Assembly: GCA_029052265.1 (NCBI GenBank)
Contig: JAIDJJ010000321.1
Coordinates: 1-5,609, forward strand
Reading direction: 5' to 3'
Source: Muribaculaceae bacterium
Lineage (GTDB): Bacteria > Bacteroidota > Bacteroidia > Bacteroidales > Muribaculaceae
Length of the DNA: 5,609 bases
The notes under the pieces are model-generated. The model saw only the letters and a list, made by a program, of their open reading frames with translations. It was not told where the DNA came from and ran no database searches. The translations under genes and the position numbers were made by a program. Shown here in pieces: positions 1 to 5,356 of this stretch; within the stretch, counting starts at the first letter, position 1; each line of letters starts with the position of its first letter.

Positions 1-13
1 GAGGTTGAGCCAT
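1..13 (-). CDS. Possible first four codons of the next gene, running off the left edge
   Basis: An ATG on the minus strand at 13-11 is followed by codons reading M-A-Q-P before the window ends. The only reason to suspect a gene start is position: it sits 17 nt downstream of a very good promoter (31-62) on the same strand, which would give a short leader of about 10 nt. Nothing can be said about the product. The true start could equally lie further left, outside the window. Confidence 0.3.
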
Positions 14-30
14 CACTGCCTAATTTTTTA

Positions 31-62
31 CAAAAGTAATAAAAGTGTGTGAATTTTCCAAA
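31..62 (-). promoter_or_regulatory. Bacteroidales-type promoter reading leftward out of the window
   Basis: On the minus strand TTTG (62-59) is followed, after exactly 20 nt, by TACTTTTG (38-31). This matches the TTTG (-33) and TAnnTTTG (-7) consensus known for the primary sigma factor of Bacteroides, with usual spacing. It lies 68 bp beyond the lptD stop and must serve a gene to the left of the window. Transcription would start roughly at 20-26, just before an ATG at 13-11. Both elements match consensus, making this the best promoter in the window. Confidence 0.75.
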
Positions 63-100
63 TAATAATGGCGTTGCAGCTTTGTCGTCGCTCTGTCTTT

Positions 101-118
101 GAGGGTGGGGGGTAGGGA
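101..118 (-). other. C-rich, G-poor tract just after the lptD stop codon
   Basis: The plus strand carries GGG-T-GGGGGG-TA-GGG, so the lptD transcript would contain the complementary C-rich run starting about 12 nt past its stop codon. No hairpin plus U-run terminator is visible in the 129 bp after lptD. A C-rich, unstructured stretch is the kind of sequence Rho loads on, so this may take part in ending the lptD transcript. The plus-strand version is guanine-quadruplex-like but lacks four separable G3 runs. The role is inferred. Confidence 0.25.
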
Positions 119-129
119 TCAGAGCCGCA

Positions 130-3033
130 TCAATACCATTGGATACCGTTGGTCTGAGAGGAGCGTTTGTCGTATTTCAGGTCTTTCAGCAGGGAAGACT
201 TGACGGCAATATGGAAGTTGTAGGATTTGTAGGGTCCGAAGGGAACAAATGATGCCGACATTGTGAAACAGTGCAGGTCGCGCGAGATGGAACAATTCAT
301 GTATGCGATCTGCTTCAGGTCGAAATTATAAGATGCTGAGAAAGAGAAATTCCAGTTTGTGGTCGGACGTATGTTGCCGGAGAAAGACAGGTTCTGTGTC
401 CATTTCCCCTTGTATTCAAGTTTGTTATAGTCGAAAGCTCCATATCCGTAATTTACAGAATAGTTGAACGTCAGGCTCCAGGGGCATTCCCATTTGGCAT
501 ATCCGTCGGCGTCTGCCGATGCTGCCTCCTGTTTCGCCTCCTGACGGCGTTTCCTTTTCAGGTCGCCATAATCGTCGAAATTGTCAGCCTCGTTCCCCTC
601 TTGTCCGTCAAATGGGGTATCATCACCTTCTCCGTCATTATTGCCGTTGTTGTTCTTATTGTTTTTCTCTTCTTTCTTTTTCTTGAATGTCTGATTATTG
701 AGAGTGTAGGAGAAAGAGGTGCCGGTAGAAGACAGCCGCACCCATCCTTTCCCCGCTTTCCATCTTGGCACATTCACCCTGACGGGGGTGCCGGAAGGAG
801 AGAGCCTGTAGGTGTAGGGGTCCCATGTTGCGGAAAGGTTGAGATTGAAGTTTTTTACGAGCCGCAGGAGTATGGATGTGTTGACGTTGCTCCAGTTCAT
901 GGAGTCGGCAGCGAAATTGTAGCTTTGGCTGATGGTGAAGTTTTCTATGAGGGAAATCTTTTTTACCCCCGTCGAGTCTGCGTCGCTTTTGACTTTCATC
1001 TCGAGGTTGTTGGCAAGGCTGAGAGACACCACGCCGGATTTGCCTTGCGATGGAGACCCGAATATGCCGTGGGAGAAATAATTGTATTTTTTTGTCTGGG
1101 TGATACCCTGGTTGTCGACATAATCATAAGCACCCCATACGCCCCACATAGGGTCGGAAAAGTCGGGAGCTCCCGAAATTGAAACCGTAGGGGTTATGAC
1201 GTGGCGGATCATCTGCACCTTGTCTCCGAGAAATTTCATAGGTTTCCAGAATCCGTATATTTTTGTGTCGAACGAGAGTGAGGCGTTGAAGTCGAAAATG
1301 TTGTAGAACCCATAGGTGGTGTCAGCCACTTCCCGGGATGCCTGAGGATCCCATTGGCGACGTATTTTTGATGTGTACATACGGTCGTTCATTGAAATGG
1401 ACGGCGATATGTTGATGTATTTGAACAGAGAGAATGTGGCAGAGACAGGGAGAGAATGGCGCATTCCGTTTCTCCAGTCTTTGATAAGGCTTTTCTTGAA
1501 GAACACGTCCTGCTGGGCTGTAAGGGAGTTCTGAAACTGCCCTGTATACGAAAGCCTTATCTTCTCATACCATCTTTCTCCGCCGACAGATTTTTTTCTT
1601 TTAAAAGGAGTGACCTGAGACAGTGTCACGTTAAGGTTGGGGAAAGAGACGGCGAGAGTGGAATCTTGCGTTCTCTGAGAGATGTTGGCGGTGGTAGAGA
1701 GGCTCCATTTCGTGCCGGGGAAACGGTATGTCAGGTTGATAGTTGAAGATTTAGTGTTTTCAGTAAAAGACGAGTTGTAATAAGAATTGAGGTCGTTGCG
1801 TGAGTATCCTGACGTGGCGAAGTTGACCGACGCTGAGAAGTTCATGTTGGGATTCGCCTTTGTGTCCTGCGAATGGCTCCATATCACCTGAAAGTTTGTC
1901 TGCTTGGAATAATCCGGACTTCCTTTGTCGCCATATATTGTGGTAAGATAAGAGAAATCGAAATTTCCGCGGAAGCGATATCGTTTCACGTATGAAGAAT
2001 GTCCGGAAAGCCCCCAGGATCCCTTGGTGTATATCTCGCCTCTGATTGCGAGGTCTACATAATCGGATATGGCGAAATAGTAGCCACCGTCCCGGAGATA
2101 GAATCCTCGGTTGTAGTCTTCTCCGAAGGTGGGGAATATTATGCCGCTTGAATAATCTTTGGTGAAGGGGAAATATCCGAACGGGAGCGCAAGCGGGAGC
2201 GGCACGTCGGCAAGGACCATATATCCGGGCCCGGTCACTATGTTCTTGTTTGGAATCATTTTCCCTTTTGTGACATGGAAATAGAAGTGAGGGTGATCGT
2301 GGTCATCGCATGTGGTATATTTCCCGTCTTTTATGAAGAAAGAGCCGTCGTCCATCTTTTTTGAGGCGCCTCCGGTGAGGTATCCTTCCCCTTGTTCAGT
2401 GATGACATCCGTGATGAATCCGCGTTCTGTCTTGAAATTGTATGTCATCTCTTTAGATTCGTATTCGTCTTTCCCGTCTTTAAACACCGGAGAGCCAACG
2501 AGATTGCCTGTTGAGTCTACCACGCCGGTGGCGTAGACAGTAGATTTGTCAAGCTCCATTCTTATTTCTTGGGAATTGAGCTTGAAACTGCCATATTCCA
2601 CGTTTCCGTCGCCATAAAGGAATGCATTGTTTTGCCCCGCCATTACGAGAGAGTCTTTTGCGGAGAAATCCACGGCAAATTCGAGATCCGTTTTGTCGCG
2701 GTTTATTCTAGAAAGTATTGTGCGGGATGAATCTGATGGAAGGGGGGTTCCACGGCGTGCGGAATAAGAGGATTCTATGGAATCCGTTGTGTCGACGACA
2801 GAGTCTGTCACGCTGAATATGGAGTCGTATCCGAACAGTAAGGAATCGTTGCGGACAGAAATTGTGTCGGAGGAAAAAGCTATGGAATCAATAGGTACGA
2901 AACGGTTTTCCACCGTCGAGTCAACAGTGGGTCGCGCCTTTCCCGCCATTTTTTTTTCCGGAATGGCAGACTTTTGCGCAATTGCAAGACCTAAGCAGGT
3001 CAACGCGATGATATATAGGAAAATCCGTCTCAA
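130..3033 (-). CDS. lptD: LPS-assembly outer membrane protein LptD (OstA/Imp family, Bacteroidota type)
   Basis: This 967-residue protein is the outer-membrane end of the Lpt bridge, which with lipoprotein LptE inserts lipopolysaccharide into the outer leaflet. Residues 1-19 are a signal peptide (MRR, a hydrophobic core, then AIA before Q20). Residues 20-112 form a Ser/Asp/Thr-rich linker with repeated DS(I/V) units. About 113-260 is the OstA-like periplasmic beta domain, ending in the YTTC...HPHFYF segment. A PFGYFPF motif near 283-290 opens the beta-barrel, rich in alternating aromatic strands. Residues 784-844 are a Lys/Asn/Asp/Glu-rich loop. The C-terminal strands carry RDLHCF and VPFGPYKSY, highly typical of this phylum, and the protein ends in an aromatic residue. 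Mature cysteines are C242, C850, C914 and C922. The start is TTG at 3033-3031: an in-frame TAA abuts it, and the next ATG (Met29) would lose the signal peptide. It probably has its own promoter. Confidence 0.93.
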   Translation of the reverse strand: MRRIFLYIIALTCLGLAIAQKSAIPEKKMAGKARPTVDSTVENRFVPIDSIAFSSDTISVRNDSLLFGYDSIFSVTDSVVDTTDSIESSYSARRGTPLPSDSSRTILSRINRDKTDLEFAVDFSAKDSLVMAGQNNAFLYGDGNVEYGSFKLNSQEIRMELDKSTVYATGVVDSTGNLVGSPVFKDGKDEYESKEMTYNFKTERGFITDVITEQGEGYLTGGASKKMDDGSFFIKDGKYTTCDDHDHPHFYFHVTKGKMIPNKNIVTGPGYMVLADVPLPLALPFGYFPFTKDYSSGIIFPTFGEDYNRGFYLRDGGYYFAISDYVDLAIRGEIYTKGSWGLSGHSSYVKRYRFRGNFDFSYLTTIYGDKGSPDYSKQTNFQVIWSHSQDTKANPNMNFSASVNFATSGYSRNDLNSYYNSSFTENTKSSTINLTYRFPGTKWSLSTTANISQRTQDSTLAVSFPNLNVTLSQVTPFKRKKSVGGERWYEKIRLSYTGQFQNSLTAQQDVFFKKSLIKDWRNGMRHSLPVSATFSLFKYINISPSISMNDRMYTSKIRRQWDPQASREVADTTYGFYNIFDFNASLSFDTKIYGFWKPMKFLGDKVQMIRHVITPTVSISGAPDFSDPMWGVWGAYDYVDNQGITQTKKYNYFSHGIFGSPSQGKSGVVSLSLANNLEMKVKSDADSTGVKKISLIENFTISQSYNFAADSMNWSNVNTSILLRLVKNFNLNLSATWDPYTYRLSPSGTPVRVNVPRWKAGKGWVRLSSTGTSFSYTLNNQTFKKKKEEKNNKNNNGNNDGEGDDTPFDGQEGNEADNFDDYGDLKRKRRQEAKQEAASADADGYAKWECPWSLTFNYSVNYGYGAFDYNKLEYKGKWTQNLSFSGNIRPTTNWNFSFSASYNFDLKQIAYMNCSISRDLHCFTMSASFVPFGPYKSYNFHIAVKSSLLKDLKYDKRSSQTNGIQWY

Positions 3034-3061
3034 TTAAGACAAGTTGTTGTCGTTGCAGCTG

Positions 3062-3069
3062 CAAAGTTA
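3062..3069 (-). promoter_or_regulatory. Probable -7 element of the lptD promoter
   Basis: The minus strand reads TAACTTTG, an exact match to the Bacteroides -7 consensus TAnnTTTG, 28 nt before the lptD TTG start. That would give a leader of roughly 20 nt. The -33 element is weak: the nearest TTTG (3084-3081) is only 11 nt upstream rather than about 20, and the expected position falls in an AT-rich run (about 3085-3105). The call therefore rests on the -7 element, its distance to the gene and the AT-rich upstream DNA. The rest of the 108 bp gap to the HD gene shows no terminator hairpin. Confidence 0.55.
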
Positions 3070-3141
3070 GCAATAAAATGCAAAATATATATTTAAAAAT
3101 GCTAAAAAGGAACGTGAATAATGTGAAAAGTGGTTCGGATG

Positions 3142-3684
3142 TCATTTCCCGAAGAGCTCATGCAGAGCGAGAAACCGCTTCAAAGACTCTTCTCCATGGC
3201 TTTGCATTTGAACCATCACTTTTTCCAGTTTCTTTTCGCGGGAGATGTCGCCGGATTTTGAAAAAAATTTGTCGGCATAGCATATCACTTTTTCTTCAAG
3301 CGAGATGGGGAGCATGTCGCGCGGGGGGAGGGGGAGGTTCTGGCGAAGAATGTCTTCTGCGGTAATGCCTGCTCCTGTGTGCCTTTCGCATACGAGAGCA
3401 TGTCGGGGTAACCCGACATTTTCCAAAATTTCTTTGCCGGCGATGCCATGGCATATGTAGGGGAGCGATCCGAAGCACAGGATTGGCGGGGCGTCGCACA
3501 TGACCACCCCTATGTCGTGGAGCATTGCCGCCTCGAATACAAAATCTGTGTCAATGTCCAAGCCGGAAGCCAGTGCACAGGAAACCGCTTTCCTCGCCAC
3601 ACACTCTGAATGTGTAGAGACAATGTCGAGGAGAGCCCGGTTTTCTGAATAATATCTTGAATAGATGCTTTCGATATCAATCAT
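3142..3684 (-). CDS. HDIG-type HD-domain metal-dependent phosphohydrolase
   Basis: This is a 180-residue cytoplasmic protein with no signal peptide or membrane segment. The full set of HD-superfamily metal ligands is present in order: H25, the H56-D57 doublet inside an HDIG motif (56-59), H79 (CHG), H102 (RHTG) and D138 (YADK). This is the pattern of small stand-alone HDIG proteins, known as phosphohydrolases acting on nucleotide or phosphate-ester substrates; the substrate here cannot be told from sequence. There is no attached GAF, PAS or receiver domain, and no (p)ppGpp synthetase or poly(A) polymerase domain, so it is not a fragment of a longer HD enzyme. The last 40 residues are charged and probably helical. 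It starts at ATG, 106 bp downstream of ilvE, with no recognisable promoter in between, so it may be transcribed with ilvE. Enzyme class is sure; biological role is unknown. Confidence 0.88.
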   Translation of the reverse strand: MIDIESIYSRYYSENRALLDIVSTHSECVARKAVSCALASGLDIDTDFVFEAAMLHDIGVVMCDAPPILCFGSLPYICHGIAGKEILENVGLPRHALVCERHTGAGITAEDILRQNLPLPPRDMLPISLEEKVICYADKFFSKSGDISREKKLEKVMVQMQSHGEESLKRFLALHELFGK

Positions 3685-3707
3685 ATCGGTGTTGCCTTAC
3701 ATGAGAG

Positions 3708-3741
3708 TGCAGCCGGCAGATCGCGAGATATGCCGGCTGCA
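3708..3741 (-). repeat. Inverted repeat: strong hairpin between ilvE and the HD gene
   Basis: A perfect 11 bp inverted repeat, TGCAGCCGGCA (3708-3718) and TGCCGGCTGCA (3731-3741), is followed inward by one G/A mismatch and three more pairs (ATC with GAT), closing on a 4 nt loop. On the plus strand the loop is GCGA, a GNRA tetraloop; on the minus strand, the sense of both flanking genes, it is TCGC. It begins 50 bp after the ilvE stop and ends 24 bp before the HD start. No U-run follows on either strand, so it is not a standard intrinsic terminator. It could be an mRNA-stabilising or processing hairpin, a Rho-related or atypical terminator, or a copy of a dispersed palindromic repeat; the window holds no second copy. 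Confidence 0.65.
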
Positions 3742-3790
3742 GTGCAGATGTCTGATCAGGCGGATGAATTGTTGCTATAATAAGAAGGGA

Positions 3791-4816
3791 TTATTCTATA
3801 ATCTCACACCATCCGTGAGTATCCGGTTCGTCACCATATTGGATAGCCCGCAGTTTGTTGTAGAGGGCAGTGGTCACAGGACCTGCCTCACCGTTTTGGG
3901 AAATGATATATTTCTTACCGGTGTCAAGGTCGTCAACTTCAGAGACGGGGGAACATACGGCTGCTGTGCCGCAGGCGCCTATTTCTTCAAAAGAATCCAG
4001 TTCTTCGAGGGGAACGTGGCGCTCTTCAACATTCATTCCCATGTCTTTTGCAAGTTGCCGCAGACTTTTGTTGGTGATTGAGGGAAGTATGGATTCGCTT
4101 GCGGGGGTGATGTAGCAGTTATCTTTGATGCCAAAGAAATTAGCGGCACCGCATTCATCAATATATTTCTTTTCTTTCGGATCGAGATAAAGCATCACCG
4201 AGTATCCGAGTTCATGTGCCTTTTCACCTGCCACAAGAGAGGCACCGTAGTTGCCGCCTGCCTTTATTGAGCCGGTTCCTTTTGGGGCGACCCTATCGTA
4301 TTCGCGGCTGATACATACTTTTGTCGGTTTGAAACCTTCCTTAAAGTATGGACCTACCGGGGTGACGAGCATAATGACAGTGTATTCATCCGCAGGGCTT
4401 ACTCCGACACGCGGAGAAATGCCGATTTCCAACGGACGTATGTAAAGGGAGGCTCCTGTGCCGTATGGGGGGACGAACCGTTCGTTAAGTTTCACAACCT
4501 TGCGTACCATCTCACAGAAAATATCTTCCGGGAGAGGCTGCATTTTAAGTCCTTCGGCAGAACGGATCAAGCGCTTGGCGTTTTCATCCATGCGGAACAC
4601 CCTTACCTTCCCGTCCTTTCCACGGAAAGCTTTAAGTCCCTCAAAAGCCTCTTGTCCGTAATGGAGGCATGATGCTGCTATATGTATGGGAAAATATTCG
4701 GAGTCAGAGACCTCTATTTCTCCCCATTTGCCATCTTTGTAGGTGCATCTCACGTTGCAATCAGTCTTGATGTAACTGAACGAAAGGTTGCTCCAGTCTA
4801 TTTCCGGTGCTTTCAT
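3791..4816 (-). CDS. ilvE: Branched-chain amino acid aminotransferase
   Basis: A PLP-dependent class IV (D-amino-acid/branched-chain fold) aminotransferase of 341 residues. It interconverts leucine, isoleucine and valine with their 2-oxo acids using glutamate/2-oxoglutarate, the last step of branched-chain amino acid synthesis in the cytoplasm. The catalytic lysine is K185 in GSIKAGGNYGASL. Other family marks are HYGQEAFEGLKAFR (52-65), LYIRP (124-128), the YIDECGAANFF cofactor segment (218-228), SILPSITNKSL (242-252) and ACGTAAVCSPV (281-291), which helps bind the PLP phosphate. Length and motifs fit the longer BCAT type (about 340-360 residues) rather than the roughly 309-residue E. coli IlvE form. 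The start is ATG in an AT-rich leader without Shine-Dalgarno, 41 bp after the small exported-protein gene; no promoter match lies in that gap, so co-transcription is likely. No leader peptide rich in Leu, Ile or Val codons is evident. Confidence 0.95.
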   Translation of the reverse strand: MKAPEIDWSNLSFSYIKTDCNVRCTYKDGKWGEIEVSDSEYFPIHIAASCLHYGQEAFEGLKAFRGKDGKVRVFRMDENAKRLIRSAEGLKMQPLPEDIFCEMVRKVVKLNERFVPPYGTGASLYIRPLEIGISPRVGVSPADEYTVIMLVTPVGPYFKEGFKPTKVCISREYDRVAPKGTGSIKAGGNYGASLVAGEKAHELGYSVMLYLDPKEKKYIDECGAANFFGIKDNCYITPASESILPSITNKSLRQLAKDMGMNVEERHVPLEELDSFEEIGACGTAAVCSPVSEVDDLDTGKKYIISQNGEAGPVTTALYNKLRAIQYGDEPDTHGWCEIIE

Positions 4817-4857
4817 ATCTTTAATTTTATAATTGTGAGAAATAATTAACTTTTAGT

Positions 4858-5190
4858 TTAGATCGCCACCTTGCATGTAAGTTCTCCAGCCTTCAATATG
4901 TAGACTCCGGATGAATCCATATTAAGCCGTGATGTTCCGGGCTGAAGGGTTTCATCAGATATCAGTCTGCCAAGAATAGTGAACACTTTTATTTTTACGG
5001 GTTGGGATGAGGTCACTATTATCATGGCGGGTGCTGTCCGGATTTCTATATCAGAGTCTTTCAAAACCTGTTTGGTTCCGCGCAAATCCATTTTTACGAT
5101 TTCCCAGCCTTTAACAGCAGCCGTCACCGGGACTCCGGATCCTAAAAATGCGGCGGCTATTATTGCTGATATCAGGATAATGCGTTTCAT
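4858..5190 (-). CDS. Small exported protein made almost entirely of a T9SS type A sorting-domain-like fold
   Basis: This 110-residue protein begins with a clear signal peptide (MKR, a hydrophobic core to G17, cleavage probably after A24 or A25). Residues 28-110 resemble the C-terminal sorting domain of type IX secretion cargo: an Ig-like beta sandwich with the recognisable series VKIKVFTILGRLI (65-77), LQPG (82-85), SGVYILKAG (94-102) and a final CKVAI. In known cargo this domain is an appendage of about 70-80 residues behind a large passenger; here no passenger is present, only a stretch of about 30 residues (GWEIVKMDLRGT and on) before it. It may be secreted or surface-linked by the Por system, or be a periplasmic beta protein of similar fold. 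It starts at ATG 166 bp after rpsA, beyond the terminator, and lies 41 bp before ilvE. The function is unknown, and the link to ilvE may be only positional. Confidence 0.75.
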   Translation of the reverse strand: MKRIILISAIIAAAFLGSGVPVTAAVKGWEIVKMDLRGTKQVLKDSDIEIRTAPAMIIVTSSQPVKIKVFTILGRLISDETLQPGTSRLNMDSSGVYILKAGELTCKVAI

Positions 5191-5209
5191 TTGTCAGACA
5201 TATTCGTTA

Positions 5210-5235
5210 GGGCATTCCGCATAGCCGGAGTTCCC
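5210..5235 (-). other. Weak hairpin in the leader of the small exported-protein gene
   Basis: GGG (5210-5212) can pair with CCC (5233-5235), and TCCG (5216-5219) with CGGA (5226-5229), separated by a 3x3 internal loop and closed by a 6 nt loop. It sits 20 bp before the ATG in the 166 bp gap after rpsA. Pairing is short, no T-run follows, and no riboswitch class or leader peptide is recognised. It may be chance. Confidence 0.2.
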
Positions 5236-5262
5236 GTGCATATGGAAGAGCCGATTTGTCGG

Positions 5263-5270
5263 TAAAATTA
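5263..5270 (-). promoter_or_regulatory. Tentative -7-like element for the small exported protein, ilvE and HD unit
   Basis: The minus strand reads TAATTTTA, one base off the TAnnTTTG consensus, immediately after the rpsA terminator and 72 bp before the next ATG. A matching -33 TTTG at the right spacing is not visible; that position falls inside the terminator stem. A promoter is expected here because the preceding transcript should end at the terminator, but this particular match is weak. Confidence 0.25.
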
Positions 5271-5271
5271 C

Positions 5272-5309
5272 AAAAAAAAAATGGGAAACAGAAGGTTTCC
5301 CATTTTTTT
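5272..5309 (-). terminator. Intrinsic terminator of rpsA (bidirectional form)
   Basis: The 9 bp core ATGGGAAAC (5281-5289) pairs with GTTTCCCAT (5295-5303) around a 5 nt loop, and the flanking A and T runs extend the stem to 15 bp (5275-5289 with 5295-5309). Read on the minus strand it ends in ten T residues, and on the plus strand in seven, so it could stop RNA polymerase from either side. It begins 48 bp after the rpsA stop codon. No plus-strand gene is seen in the window, so rpsA is the likely client. Confidence 0.9.
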
Positions 5310-5356
5310 ATGAAATTTTGCTGCCCGATAAGGGTAGCGGAGATATCTCGGTGAGA

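Noticed and set aside
601..1182. A 193-codon plus-strand open frame with a very hydrophobic start that looks like a membrane segment
   Set aside because: It is antisense to lptD; the hydrophobic run is just the complement of the Lys/Asn/Asp-rich loop. No promoter or family motif supports it, and the minus-strand protein is clearly real.
2777..3037. Plus-strand open frames of 64-138 codons opposite lptD, the HD gene and ilvE
   Set aside because: They lie fully or mostly inside well supported minus-strand genes and show no recognisable protein features.
72..3060. The 10-mer CGTTGCAGCT at 72-81 and again at 3051-3060, flanking lptD as if a direct repeat
   Set aside because: A shared 10-mer is expected several times by chance in a window of this size, the match does not extend, and no other sign of insertion is present.
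3034..3141. Possible intrinsic terminator after the HD gene (T-run in AT-rich DNA)
   Set aside because: There is a short T-run on the minus strand but no stem before it that I can pair, so I do not call a terminator.
2921..3145. A 74-codon minus-strand frame with a hydrophobic N-terminus spanning the lptD promoter region
   Set aside because: It overlaps the lptD signal peptide region in another frame, and its start lies upstream of the -7 element, so it would not be on the lptD transcript. The hydrophobic part comes from AT-rich intergenic DNA.
3319..3336. G-rich run inside the HD gene resembling a quadruplex
   Set aside because: It is explained by proline codons (LPLPP) on the coding strand, and the spacing to a third and fourth G-run is poor.
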